Source: Blastopirellula retiformator (GTDB taxonomy: Bacteria > Planctomycetota > Planctomycetia > Pirellulales > Pirellulaceae). Taken from it: a DNA stretch of 64,000 nucleotides. The translations under genes were made by a program, and so were the position numbers. Position 1 is the first letter of the stretch, and each line of letters begins with the position of its first letter. Below, in pieces: positions 26,363-35,932 of the stretch. Location of the stretch: assembly GCF_007859755.1 (NCBI RefSeq), contig NZ_SJPF01000008.1:66878-130877 (forward strand). Reading direction: 5' to 3'. The notes beneath the pieces were generated by a model. The model was given only the letters and a program-made list of their open reading frames with translations. It made no database searches and was not told the DNA's origin.

Positions 26363-28963
26363 ATGAAGATTGCGTCGAAACTGTTTGCCCTGACCCTGTT
26401 CGCCGCCGCAATTACGCTGGCCGGCGTCGCGCGAGCTGATCAAAAGCTCGAACTGAAAAAAGGGGACAAGATCGTCTACATCGGCAACACGCTGGCCGAG
26501 CGGATGCAGTACTTCCCCCACTTTGAAACCTTGCTGCAGGCCCGCTTTCCCGATTTGGAACTGGAAGTGCGCGACCTTGGCTGGTCGGCGGATGAAATCG
26601 ACCTTCGCCCGCGGAGTAAAGACTTTCAGGATCATGGCCACAACCTGGAAGATCACAAGCCGGACGTGATCCTGGCTTTCTTCGGCTTCAACGAATCGTT
26701 CGCGGGTCCCGGCGGATTGAAGCAGTTCGAAAAAGATTTTGACAAGTTCGTCAAAGAAACCTCGGCCACCAAGTACAACGGCGAGTCGGCCCCTCAACTG
26801 GTAATCGTTTCGCCGATCCCCAACGAAGATCTGCATCGCCGCACGTTGCCCAACGGCGAAGCGAACAACAAGAACATCGAACTGTACGCCGCCGCGATGA
26901 AGAAGATCGCCGAAGCGAACGAAGTGATGTTTGTCGATGTTTACGCACCGATGAAAGAAAAGATGGCGGGCGACAGCGACCTGACCATTAACACGATTCA
27001 CCTGAATGACGACGGCTACAAGGCGTTTGGCGAAGTGCTGGACGCCGGCCTGTTTGGCGCCGCGCCCGACTACAAGTGCGACCTCGAGAAGCTGTACTCG
27101 GAAGTCTACGAAAAGGACTTGCAGTTCTTCTACGACTATCGGGCGGTCAACGGCTTCTATATTTATGGCGGTCGCAAGAATCCGTTCGGCGTCGTCAACT
27201 TCCCGGCCGAATTCGAGAAGCTCCGCAAGATGACGTCCAAGCGGGACGAACGCATTTGGGCGGTCGCGGCCGGCAAAGAAGTTCCGGCCCAGGTCGATGA
27301 CTCGGAAACGGGCGAGTTCGCCAAGATCGAATCGAACGTCGATCGTCCGATCTCGTTCGACTCGCCCGCTGAAGCGATGAAGTCGTTCAAGCTGCCGGAA
27401 GGCTACAAAATCAACCTGTTCGCCTCGGAAGAGGATTTCCCGGAATTGCGTAACCCGGTTCAGTTCGCCTTTGACGCGAAGGGGCGACTGTGGGTGGCGA
27501 CGATGGAAACCTACCCGATGTACCTGCCGGGAACGCCTGTTTCCGACAAGGTGCTGATCTTCGAAGACACCGATGGCGACGGCAAAGCGGACAAGAAGAT
27601 CGTGTTCGCCGACGGTTTGCATCTGCCGACCGGTATCGAACTGGGCGATGGCGGCTGCTACGTGGCGGCCCAGCCGAACCTGATCTTCCTGAAAGACACC
27701 GACGGCGATGACAAGGCGGACGAAAGGACCTACATCCTGCACGGTTTTGACTCGGCCGACTCGCACCACTCGCTCAGCGCCTTCACGTGGGGCCCAGGCG
27801 GTGCGCTCTACTTCCAGGAAGGAACCTTCCACCACACGCAAGTCGAAACGCCGTACGGTCCCGAGCGGGTCAAGAACGCCGCCGTCTTCCGCTTTGAACC
27901 GCTGACCGACAAGTTCGACGTCTTCGTTTCTTACTCGTTCGCTAATCCTTGGGGACACACGTTCGACGATTGGGGACAAGACTTCGTCGCCGACGCTTCG
28001 GGCGGGGCCAACTACTTCGGCACCGCTTTTAGCGGCGACGTCGACTATCCCAACAAGCACCCGGGCATGAAGCAGTTTTTGAAGAAGCAGTGGCGTCCGA
28101 CTTCGGGCTGCGAGTTCGTTTCGAGCCGCAACTTCCCCGAATCGGCCCAAGGCAACTACCTGCTGAACAACTGCATCGGCTTCCAAGGCGTGTTGCAGTA
28201 CAAGATGAAAGAAGATGGCTCGGGCTTCGCCGCTGACCCGGTTGAACCGCTGCTGCAGTCGTCGGACCTCAACTTCCGCCCGGTCGATCTGCAGTTTGGT
28301 CCGGACGGCGCTTTGTACATCGTCGACTGGTACAACCCGCTGGTTGGTCACATGCAACACTCGGTTCGCGATCCGAAGCGTGACAACACGCATGGCCGCA
28401 TCTGGCGAATCACCTACGAAGGAAACGACCTGGTCGAACCGGCCAAGATCGCCGACGCTTCGATTCCGGAATTGCTGGAAGAGCTGAAGACCTACGAGTA
28501 CCGTACGCGTTATCGCGTTCGTCGTGAACTTCGCGAGCGTGACGCGGAACAGGTCAACGCTGAGTTGGCCAAGTGGATCGCCGGTCTCGACGCCAATGAC
28601 AAGTTGTACGAACACAACCTGTTGGAAGCCCTCTGGGTGAAGCAGAACCTCGACATCGTCGATCAGGACCTGCTGCAGAAAATGCTGCGGGCGTCCGATC
28701 CGCGGGCCCGCGCTGCGGCGACTCGCGTTCTGTGCTACTGGCGCGATCAAGTTGAAGAGCCGCTGGCGCTGTTGCAAGGGCAAGTGAATGACGAGAATCC
28801 TCGCGTTCGCCTGGAAGCGGTGCGGGCTCTCAGCTTCTTCAGTTCGCAGGAAGCGCTCGACATCGCGCTAGAATCGCTCGCCTACGACCAGGACTATTAC
28901 CTGGAATACACGTTGGGCGAAACGATCAAGACGCTGGAAGGCCGCGTCGGCGCTGCGAACTAG
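26363..28963 (+). CDS. Secreted SGNH-like + PVC-type dehydrogenase beta-propeller + HEAT fusion
   Basis: 866 residues from ATG 26363 (signal peptide KIASKLFALTLFAAAITLAG). Residues about 25-235 are SGNH/GDSL-hydrolase-like: IVYIGNTLAERM at the block I position, FGFNESFAG (block III), INTIHLNDDGY (block V). The usual catalytic GDS reads GNT. Residues about 320-720 match the planctomycete 'putative membrane-bound dehydrogenase' propeller (FAFDAKGRLWVATMETYP, IFEDTDGDGKADKKI, PDGALYIVDWYNPLVGHMQH). The last 130 residues are HEAT-like. In other members the propeller is followed by a heme domain; here the CxxCH protein is the next gene. Function uncertain, probably periplasmic oxidation of a sugar or alcohol. 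Confidence 0.85.
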   Translation: MKIASKLFALTLFAAAITLAGVARADQKLELKKGDKIVYIGNTLAERMQYFPHFETLLQARFPDLELEVRDLGWSADEIDLRPRSKDFQDHGHNLEDHKPDVILAFFGFNESFAGPGGLKQFEKDFDKFVKETSATKYNGESAPQLVIVSPIPNEDLHRRTLPNGEANNKNIELYAAAMKKIAEANEVMFVDVYAPMKEKMAGDSDLTINTIHLNDDGYKAFGEVLDAGLFGAAPDYKCDLEKLYSEVYEKDLQFFYDYRAVNGFYIYGGRKNPFGVVNFPAEFEKLRKMTSKRDERIWAVAAGKEVPAQVDDSETGEFAKIESNVDRPISFDSPAEAMKSFKLPEGYKINLFASEEDFPELRNPVQFAFDAKGRLWVATMETYPMYLPGTPVSDKVLIFEDTDGDGKADKKIVFADGLHLPTGIELGDGGCYVAAQPNLIFLKDTDGDDKADERTYILHGFDSADSHHSLSAFTWGPGGALYFQEGTFHHTQVETPYGPERVKNAAVFRFEPLTDKFDVFVSYSFANPWGHTFDDWGQDFVADASGGANYFGTAFSGDVDYPNKHPGMKQFLKKQWRPTSGCEFVSSRNFPESAQGNYLLNNCIGFQGVLQYKMKEDGSGFAADPVEPLLQSSDLNFRPVDLQFGPDGALYIVDWYNPLVGHMQHSVRDPKRDNTHGRIWRITYEGNDLVEPAKIADASIPELLEELKTYEYRTRYRVRRELRERDAEQVNAELAKWIAGLDANDKLYEHNLLEALWVKQNLDIVDQDLLQKMLRASDPRARAAATRVLCYWRDQVEEPLALLQGQVNDENPRVRLEAVRALSFFSSQEALDIALESLAYDQDYYLEYTLGETIKTLEGRVGAAN

Positions 28964-29002
28964 TTCGCCCGCTTGATTCCGGATGCAGCTTTAAATCGAT
29001 GC

Positions 29003-29039
29003 AGAGTCACCCGGACTACGGTTCGGGTGACTCTTTTCT
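29003..29039 (+). terminator. Probable terminator between dehydrogenase and cytochrome genes
   Basis: AGAGTCACCCG 29003-29013 pairs perfectly with CGGGTGACTCT 29024-29034, followed by TTTCTC. The T-run is weak, so it may be leaky. Confidence 0.65.
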
Positions 29040-29072
29040 CTGACGCAACGAAAATCCTCAAAGGTTGGACAG

Positions 29073-30836
29073 ATGAGTTTCCGTTTCGCTCGGTTGTTTA
29101 TGATGGCCAGCGTCGCCTGTTTGTTGATCGTTTCCTCGGCCGCCGCTCAAGGAAGCGTCGACGCCATGGTCAAGATGATCAACAGCGGCCGCATCACCGA
29201 GCAGCGTATGCCGCAGGTGGTCGATATGATCTGCAAGCGGGCCAACGACGAAAACCTGGCGTTCGTCTTTCAGATGGCGACCAAGCCGGACGGTTTTCCG
29301 GCCTCGGTTCGTCCCGAAGCGCTGAAGGCGCTCCATGAAGCGGCCGTTAGCCGCAATGCCGTACCGGCCGGGGATCTGTCGGCGATCGGCGAACTGCTAA
29401 AAAGCGACGATCGCCAGACGCAAACGATGGCGGTCGAACTGGCCGGTTTGTGGAAGGTGGAAGGCTCACTCGACGCCCTCTCGACGCTGGCGACCGAAGA
29501 GAAGACGGGCGCGAAGCTAAAAAAGGCGGCCGTCGCCAGTTTGGCCAAAATTGGCGGTCCCCAAGCGGTCGCCACGCTCGAAAAGCTAACTGGCCCGAAT
29601 CAACCGCTGGCTGTTCGCTATCTGGGCGTATCGGCGCTGGTTGACGTTGATGTCGATCAAGCGGCGAAGATCGCCGGACAAATCTTGGCCGGCGCCGACA
29701 CTTCGACGGATCCGGCGGTCATGATCGACGCCTTTCTCGCCCAGCAATCGGGGCCGACGAAGTTAGGCGCCGTCCTCGCCGAAACCGAGTTGACGCCGGA
29801 CGTTGCCAAAATGTGCTTGCGACAGATGTTCGCGGTGGGGCGGAGCGATCCAGAATTGGTCTCGGTCTTGTCGAAGGCGGCCGGCATCGAAGATGACGCT
29901 CCTGAGATGACGGCCGACGAAATCAAAGCTCTAGCGGCCGAATTGCTCGAAAAAGGGGACGCCCATCGGGGCGAGTTGCTCTTTCGTCGAGCCGACTTGA
30001 ACTGCTTCAAATGTCATGCGCTAAGCGGCGCCGGTGGACAGATCGGGCCCGACCTAAGTGCGGTCGGCGGCAGTAGCCCAGCCGACTACGTGGTCACCTC
30101 GATTCTGTATCCCGAACAAGCGGTCAAAGAAGCCTACACGACGCGCACTATTCTGACGTTTGATGGTAAGGTCTATACCGGCATTGTCGCCGAAGAGGAT
30201 GACGACCGCGTCATCATGCGGCAGGCCAGTGGCGAGTTGGCGACCATTCCGGTCGACGATATCGACGCCGAAAAAGAAGGGGGCTCGCTGATGCCGAAAG
30301 GTTTAGCGAAGTTCCTGACCCATGACGAGTTTCTCGATCTGTCGCGGTTCATCGCCGAATTGGGCAAGCCGGGCGAGTACGCCATTCGGACCCAGCCGAC
30401 GATCCAGCGTTGGCGGCTGCTGAAAGAAACTCCGCCCAACCTGGCCGAAGAAGTCCCGACGATCGGTCAGTTGGAAGAAGAAATCATTCAGGCCCCCGAA
30501 GATGCTTGGACGCCTGCCTATGCGATGACGGCGGGCGACTTGCCGTTGGCCGACTTGGCCTCGGACGAGCGACCGGTCTACTACCTGATGGCCGAAGTCG
30601 ACGTGGTCGTCGGCGGCGCGGTGCAGGTGGTTTTGAACGAAACGGCGGGAGTTCGCGTTTGGATCGGTGATGACGCCTTGCCGGAAGGAGCGCCTGAGGC
30701 GGTAGAATTGGAGCCTGGCAAACACGCCATCTATTTGCGAATCGATCCGGCGAAGTTCTCGGCCGATTTGCTGCGGGCCAAGGTCGAACGTCCGGCCGAC
30801 TCGCACGCTGAATATACGGTGGTTGGCGGGGCCTAA
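29073..30836 (+). CDS. Secreted HEAT-repeat + c-type cytochrome (CxxCH) protein
   Basis: 587 residues, ATG 29073 after AAAGG. Signal peptide LFMMASVACLLIVSSAAAQ. Residues about 30-270 are HEAT-like helices. The single heme motif CFKCH is at about 311-315 in GDAHRGELLFRRADLNCFKC, then GAGGQIGPDLSAVGG and ILYPEQAVKEAY, the pattern of the Planctomycetes heme-binding domain (TIGR02603). A C-terminal beta region of about 150 residues follows. It lies 110 bp downstream of the propeller protein and probably receives its electrons. Sixth heme ligand not identified with certainty. Confidence 0.88.
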   Translation: MSFRFARLFMMASVACLLIVSSAAAQGSVDAMVKMINSGRITEQRMPQVVDMICKRANDENLAFVFQMATKPDGFPASVRPEALKALHEAAVSRNAVPAGDLSAIGELLKSDDRQTQTMAVELAGLWKVEGSLDALSTLATEEKTGAKLKKAAVASLAKIGGPQAVATLEKLTGPNQPLAVRYLGVSALVDVDVDQAAKIAGQILAGADTSTDPAVMIDAFLAQQSGPTKLGAVLAETELTPDVAKMCLRQMFAVGRSDPELVSVLSKAAGIEDDAPEMTADEIKALAAELLEKGDAHRGELLFRRADLNCFKCHALSGAGGQIGPDLSAVGGSSPADYVVTSILYPEQAVKEAYTTRTILTFDGKVYTGIVAEEDDDRVIMRQASGELATIPVDDIDAEKEGGSLMPKGLAKFLTHDEFLDLSRFIAELGKPGEYAIRTQPTIQRWRLLKETPPNLAEEVPTIGQLEEEIIQAPEDAWTPAYAMTAGDLPLADLASDERPVYYLMAEVDVVVGGAVQVVLNETAGVRVWIGDDALPEGAPEAVELEPGKHAIYLRIDPAKFSADLLRAKVERPADSHAEYTVVGGA

Positions 30837-30855
30837 GCTAGAAAGCGCACAGCGA

Positions 30856-31560
30856 ATGGATGCGGTCGTACTTTCGTGTGAGCATGGCGGCAACCACGTG
30901 CCGCCAAAGTATCGCGATTCGTTTCGCGACGCCGAGCAAGTCTTGGCGTCGCATCGCGGTTGGGATCCCGGTTCGCTCGAGGTCGCCCAGGCGTTTCAGC
31001 GATCCACTGGCGCTCCGCTCGTCTCTTCGACCGTGACGCGGTTGCTGGTCGAGCTGAATCGCTCGGAGGGGCACGCGAATCATTTTTCGCAATACACGCG
31101 TGATCTGCCGGCCGAGACGAAACGCACGATCAACGACCAGTACTATTCCCCGCATCGGGCGGCTGTGCAGGAGGCTGTCGAGAGAGTTCGAGCGAGCGGC
31201 AAGCGGGTAATCCACCTTGCGCTGCATTCCTTTACGCCGGAACTGGACGGCGAAATCCGTACGGCCGAAATCGGATTGCTCTACGATCCTGGTCGCCCGG
31301 GGGAAAAGAAGTTTTGCGCTGCCTGGCGAACTCGCCTGATCGCGCTGCACGCAAACATGCGGGTTCGGCTGAACTATCCCTACCTGGGCAAGGCGGATGG
31401 CCTGACGACGTCACTGCGCAAGAAATACTCCGACGCCCAATACGTTGGAATCGAGCTAGAGGTCAATCAACGATTGGTGACGCAGGATGACGCGTGGCAG
31501 GCGTTGATCGCCGACTTGGCGCAGACGTTTCTAACGGGGGTTCGTCCCGCCGTGGGCTAG
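30856..31560 (+). CDS. N-formylglutamate amidohydrolase-like protein
   Basis: 234 residues. It starts with VVLSCEHGGNHVPPKY, the metal-binding EHG(G/A) motif of the FGase family, followed by SHRGWDPGSLEVA, VELNRS and HLALHSFTP. The family hydrolyses N-formylglutamate (HutG) or related N-acyl amino acids; no hut genes are adjacent, so the substrate is open. ATG 30856 is 20 bp after the cytochrome stop; an alternative TTG start lies inside that gene. The last 30 bp overlap the 3' end of the convergent regulator gene. Confidence 0.85.
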   Translation: MDAVVLSCEHGGNHVPPKYRDSFRDAEQVLASHRGWDPGSLEVAQAFQRSTGAPLVSSTVTRLLVELNRSEGHANHFSQYTRDLPAETKRTINDQYYSPHRAAVQEAVERVRASGKRVIHLALHSFTPELDGEIRTAEIGLLYDPGRPGEKKFCAAWRTRLIALHANMRVRLNYPYLGKADGLTTSLRKKYSDAQYVGIELEVNQRLVTQDDAWQALIADLAQTFLTGVRPAVG

Positions 31561-34164
31561 CTCAAGCGAGATCGACGTCTCGAGTTCTTTCAGCAGATTG
31601 CTGACGCTTTCGGCCAGTTCGGCGTCGCCGCGATCCTCCAGCAATTCGCAGGCCGCTTCGGTGCTTTCCGACTCTTGCTGGCGATTGAACCAGCGTAACA
31701 ACGTACCGCGACTGATAACCCCGGTCGGTCGACCGTCATTCACAACAATGATCCGACGAATCGAGGCTCGCATCAGGAAGTTATAGATCGTTTCGGCCGA
31801 TTCTTCCTCGGGGAAGAAGACGACGTCCGGACACATGGTCGAGCGAATCGGTTGATCCCAGCGCGACACGTCAGTCATGTGGCTCATCAGGTCCTTTTCC
31901 GACAGCACGCCGCAGAGCAGGCCATTGCGATTGACGACCGGCGCCGAGTTAATCCGATAGCGAAGCAGGAAACGGAGGGCGCTGCGGGCGGTATCGTCTT
32001 CTTGCAGCGTGACGATTGGCGAGGTCATCACGTCGTGAGCCGTCACCTTGCGCAACGGGGCGGCCCAGTCGGGCGGAGTCAAAGGAAGATCGGCGGACTG
32101 CGCCGTGTCGGAACGACGAACGACGCGGTTGCGGCCAAGTTGCTTGGCGACGACCAGCGCTTCTTCGGACAGCTGAATTAGTTGGTCTAAATTGGAGGTG
32201 TCGGCCAGCGTCTGAGCGACGCCAAAACTGGCGGTTATCGCCAACTTCTCGCCATTGACGACGATGCCATTTCCGCCAATTACCTTGCACAGCCGTTCCG
32301 CAAAATGGGAGGCCTGCGATTCGTTCGACTCGACCATCGCGACCAGGAATCGATCGCCCGTGAGTCGGCAAACATAATCGGTCAAACGCGTGTGACCTTG
32401 CACCAGCTCGGCGACCCGCTGAATCACTTTGTCGCCGACATCGGCGCCATGAATGTTGTTGATCAACTCGAAACCGTCGACATCGAGCACGATGAGCGAC
32501 AGCGGCAGATGATATCGAACCGCCCGAAACCACTCCCGCTCGAGCTGTTCGTCAAGTTGCCGGCGCGTCGGCAGCCCGGTTAGAGGGTCATTACGCGTGA
32601 GTCCAGCTGGTCGATCCTCCAAGGCGACGACCCGTGACGCGGCGTGCAATCGAGCCAGCAGTTCATGCCGATCGAGCGGCTTCTGCATGAAGTCGTCCGC
32701 CCCTGCGTGAAACGCTTTTAGCTTCGTCTCGGGACGGGTATCGGAGGTAATGACGATAGTGTAGGTATAGTGAGTCAGACGTGCGTCGCGCGTCCAGCGG
32801 CAGACCGTGCCGCCGTCGATCGTCGGCAAGTTCCAAGCGGTGATGACATACTGGGGCTGGGAAGTTTGAATGAATTTCAAGGCGGATGCGGCGTCGTTGC
32901 AGGTCGTCACTTCGTAGCCAGCCTCGACGAGCCAGAACTCAATCAATCGCCGCATGCTTGCATCGTCTTCGATTACGAGCACTTTGGGATTGGTTGAGAT
33001 GGAAGCGGCCGCGTATTCTTTCGGTTGTCGAGAGCGAGGCGTCCCTTGTTGGCATCCCGCAGCCGCCGAATCTTCGCTGAACTGATTCAATGCGATTTCT
33101 CGCATTTTGCCGAAGCATTTGGCGAAGGCGCGAATGACGACGGGATCGAAATGCATTTCGATCTCGGCCAGTATCATGTCGTGCGCATCTTCCGGCGAGA
33201 TCGCCTCTTTGTAAACCCGTTTCGAGGTCAGGGCGTCAAAGACGTCTGCCACTGCGACGATGCGAGCGGGGAGCGGAATCTCACGCTTTTTCAGTCCGAC
33301 TGGATAGCCGGTTCCGTCCCAGCGTTCGTGGTGATGGCGCGCAATCTGCATCGCCATCCGAAAGAAATCTCCCTTGGGGCTGCTGCGAGCGACCTCTTCC
33401 AGCGTGCGGGCGCCGATCTCGGCATGCCCTTTCATGATTTCGTATTCTTCGTCGGTCAGTTTGCCTGGCTTCAGCAAGATGGCGTCGCTGATCCCGACTT
33501 TACCAATGTCGTGCAGCGGACTGGAGCGAAAGAGATCGGCCAGGAAGGCGTCGTCAATTTCGTCCCGATATTCGCTGTCGCGCTGAAGCTGTTCGGCCAG
33601 GATTTGCGAGTAGGCCCGCATCCGGACCAGATGCTCGCCGGTTTCTGTATCACGAGAGTCGGCCAGTTTCGCCAGCGCAAAAACGGCGATATCCTGGGTC
33701 GCCTCGATCGCATGGGTGCGCGAGTCGACAATCCGTTCTAGCTCTTGCGTGTATTGCTGGAGCTTGTTTTCGGCATCTTCGGCCCGTTGAATCGCGTCGA
33801 GCAATTGCAGGTGAACGCGAATCTTCGCCAGCAGTTCGTGACGGTTGATCCGCTTCGAGATAAAGTCGACCGCGCCGCAGTTGAATACTGCCAGACGTTT
33901 GGCGGGATTGTCGGTGCCGCTAAAAAAAAGAATACGCGTCTGCTGGCAGCTCTCGCGACGACGAAGTTCCTCGCAAAGGTGACCGCCATCACCGTCTGGC
34001 AACTGCAGGTCGAGCAGAATCAGGTGGGGTCGGAACTGATCGACGATTTCCCGGCATTCGCGCACGTTGGATGCCGATGCGACCTCATAGGTCGATTCCA
34101 GCAACTCACGCATTTCGAACTGCGTAAGCGGGGAATCATCGACAACTAGGATGCGATGTTGCAT
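31531..34164 (-). CDS. Multidomain signalling protein: REC / HD-GYP / REC* / GGDEF* / CBS pair
   Basis: 877 residues from ATG 34164. Domains in order: receiver (4-120, phospho-acceptor D52 in LILLDLQLP, switch residues FFSG, K104); coiled-coil linker; HD-GYP phosphodiesterase (about 160-345, LHDIGK at 217-222, HHHERWDGTGYP at 277-288), apparently intact and able to cleave c-di-GMP; second receiver (395-510) where ITAWNLP carries Ala443 in place of the Asp; GGDEF-type domain (520-690) with LTGDRF instead of GGDEF, so probably not a cyclase; and a CBS pair (706-830) that may bind adenine nucleotides. The frame is open upstream but the extra residues are not REC-like. Cytoplasmic, single gene. 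Confidence 0.9.
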   Translation of the reverse strand: MQHRILVVDDSPLTQFEMRELLESTYEVASASNVRECREIVDQFRPHLILLDLQLPDGDGGHLCEELRRRESCQQTRILFFSGTDNPAKRLAVFNCGAVDFISKRINRHELLAKIRVHLQLLDAIQRAEDAENKLQQYTQELERIVDSRTHAIEATQDIAVFALAKLADSRDTETGEHLVRMRAYSQILAEQLQRDSEYRDEIDDAFLADLFRSSPLHDIGKVGISDAILLKPGKLTDEEYEIMKGHAEIGARTLEEVARSSPKGDFFRMAMQIARHHHERWDGTGYPVGLKKREIPLPARIVAVADVFDALTSKRVYKEAISPEDAHDMILAEIEMHFDPVVIRAFAKCFGKMREIALNQFSEDSAAAGCQQGTPRSRQPKEYAAASISTNPKVLVIEDDASMRRLIEFWLVEAGYEVTTCNDAASALKFIQTSQPQYVITAWNLPTIDGGTVCRWTRDARLTHYTYTIVITSDTRPETKLKAFHAGADDFMQKPLDRHELLARLHAASRVVALEDRPAGLTRNDPLTGLPTRRQLDEQLEREWFRAVRYHLPLSLIVLDVDGFELINNIHGADVGDKVIQRVAELVQGHTRLTDYVCRLTGDRFLVAMVESNESQASHFAERLCKVIGGNGIVVNGEKLAITASFGVAQTLADTSNLDQLIQLSEEALVVAKQLGRNRVVRRSDTAQSADLPLTPPDWAAPLRKVTAHDVMTSPIVTLQEDDTARSALRFLLRYRINSAPVVNRNGLLCGVLSEKDLMSHMTDVSRWDQPIRSTMCPDVVFFPEEESAETIYNFLMRASIRRIIVVNDGRPTGVISRGTLLRWFNRQQESESTEAACELLEDRGDAELAESVSNLLKELETSISLELAHGGTNPR

Positions 34165-34337
34165 AGAAAAACCAATCCTGCCCCTATGGATTTGCGCGCG
34201 GTTCGCGATCGCCGTCCGCTCGAATATTGGCTCAAGCGGTAAGAAAACGATAGGTCGCAACCCGGCTACGGTCTTCCGAAGCCGGCACCATGGGGACAAG
34301 AAATTGAGCGTGCTGGGGGCGAGGATCGTTGCAAGCG

Positions 34338-35195
34338 TTACGATCCGACCGCGATCACCCGATGAAAATGCAATTGCACCTCGCCATCGACGACGCGGCG
34401 AACCCCTTCCGCCAGACAGCGGGGTTCGTTGTCTTCCTGGCCGAGTCGGATGATATCATCCAGTTTCATGCCCGGCGGGGTCGTGAAGGTTGTCTGGTTG
34501 ATAATTTGATTGCCGGCATCGAGCTCTGGCACGATAAAATGGCATGTCGCCCCATAGGTCAACATCCGGGCCGAGAACGCATCGTGATAGGGTCGTATTC
34601 CCGGAAAGCTGGGGAGCAGGCCGTGATGCAGATTGATGATGCGTCCCCCGGCATATTTCCAGCAACTGCTGGCCGGCAAGACCCGCATGTAGCGGGCCAG
34701 GATCACATAGTCGACCTCGAACTCGTCGAGAACGTCGATCATCTTGTCGTCATCGGCGCGCCCTTGGTCGTCGCCGATGTTTCGCCACTCGACTCCAAAC
34801 TGCTCGGCCAATCCACGACATGCATCGCGGTTGCCGATCATCACGGCCGGTTCCGCTTTGATCTGGCCGTCGCGCATGGCGCGCAACAGGGCGAGCGCCG
34901 GTTCGGGACGATAGGTGGTGCAGATCGCCAGACGCGGGCAGTTTTGTCGAGCCTCCGGTGCCCAGACGCGGATCGAGAGATTGGTTTGCTGGCCGATTCT
35001 GGTAATGGCGGCTTGCAACTCGTCGAGCCGGGCGTTTTCCAGTTCGATCCGCAACAGCATGGCGAAGACCGCTTCTTCGTCATGGTCGTACATCTGGATT
35101 TCGGCGATGTTGGCGCCCAGGCTGGTGACGTAGTGGATGATCGGATCGGCCAGGCCGACGTTGTCGGGACCGACAGCGGTAATAACGATGCGCAT
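34338..35195 (-). CDS. purU: Formyltetrahydrofolate deformylase
   Basis: 285 residues from ATG 35195. The N-terminal ACT domain starts with IVITAVGPDNVGLADPII; the C-terminal formyl-transferase-like catalytic domain has INLHHGLLPSFPGIRPYHDA with the catalytic His and CHFIVPELDAGNQI with the catalytic Asp. It hydrolyses 10-formyl-THF to formate and THF and feeds purine synthesis (PurT) or balances one-carbon units. Length fits PurU. The extension upstream of 35195 is not homologous. Minus strand, divergent from the YkgJ-type gene. Confidence 0.93.
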   Translation of the reverse strand: MRIVITAVGPDNVGLADPIIHYVTSLGANIAEIQMYDHDEEAVFAMLLRIELENARLDELQAAITRIGQQTNLSIRVWAPEARQNCPRLAICTTYRPEPALALLRAMRDGQIKAEPAVMIGNRDACRGLAEQFGVEWRNIGDDQGRADDDKMIDVLDEFEVDYVILARYMRVLPASSCWKYAGGRIINLHHGLLPSFPGIRPYHDAFSARMLTYGATCHFIVPELDAGNQIINQTTFTTPPGMKLDDIIRLGQEDNEPRCLAEGVRRVVDGEVQLHFHRVIAVGS

Positions 35196-35413
35196 TGCAG
35201 GATTGTGGGGGGCCAAGGGAGCGATTGGGGAGCCGCCGGCTCGGGGCGTCCGTTCGGCCGACTCCCTAATATGCCACAAATTCGACGACTTGCCGCTGGG
35301 AAGGGTGGGAGACTGGTCGTAATCTGCCGGTTTTGCTAGATTTATCCACACGCGAGCCGCGTAAATTCGCTATTTTTTCAGCTCCCCGTCGGGGGAAAGG
35401 AACAGGGAAAACG

Positions 35414-35857
35414 ATGTCCCTCGCCAACCGCACAAAACCGTATCGAGAAGATCTGAAACCAGGCGAAGTTCTCTGCGAACATTGCACCGCCAAGTGCTGT
35501 CGTTACTTTGCCCTGCCGATCGAAACGCCGGAAGAAATGGCGGACTTTGAGTTCATTCGCTGGTACCTGCTGCACGATCGGGCTTCGGTCTTCGTCGATG
35601 ACGATTCGTGGTACTTGCTGGTTCACACCACCTGCAAGCATCTCCGCGACGATCATCTGTGCGGGATCTATGAAACCCGGCCGCAGATTTGCCGCGACTA
35701 CACCACCGACGCGTGCGAGTATGAAGACGATTGGGTCTACGACATGTACTTTGAGACTCCCGAGCAAATCTGGGAGTACGCCGAAGCGGTCGCTCCGCGC
35801 GGCGCCGGGCAAAGCATTCGTAGTCGCAAGCCGCCGCTGTTGCCGGTCCTCAACTAA
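35414..35857 (+). CDS. YkgJ-type cysteine-cluster protein
   Basis: 147 residues from ATG 35414, preceded by GGAAAGGAA. Conserved cysteines LCEHCTAKCCRYF near the N-terminus, then HTTCKHLRDDHLCGIYETRP and ICRDY: the CxxCxxxCC...C...C..Y..RP..C layout of the YkgJ (CxxCxxCC, UPF0153-like) family, thought to bind zinc or an iron-sulfur cluster. Cytoplasmic; function unknown. Terminator-like hairpin follows before hisS. Confidence 0.85.
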   Translation: MSLANRTKPYREDLKPGEVLCEHCTAKCCRYFALPIETPEEMADFEFIRWYLLHDRASVFVDDDSWYLLVHTTCKHLRDDHLCGIYETRPQICRDYTTDACEYEDDWVYDMYFETPEQIWEYAEAVAPRGAGQSIRSRKPPLLPVLN

Positions 35858-35890
35858 CGCATCGCCGCGGTTCAATTCCATCAACGCAGC

Positions 35891-35917
35891 ACGGGCGGAA
35901 CCACCGCCCGTCTTTTC
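35891..35917 (+). terminator. Probable weak terminator before hisS
   Basis: ACGGGCGG 35891-35898 pairs with CCGCCCGT 35904-35911, followed by CTTTTC. Some read-through into hisS is likely. Confidence 0.55.
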
Positions 35918-35932
35918 GTTCCTAGAAAACCG

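Noticed and set aside
26285-28783. Minus-strand reading frame of more than 800 codons
   Set aside because: Antisense to the SGNH/propeller gene; composition is typical of a GC-rich shadow frame, with no domain.
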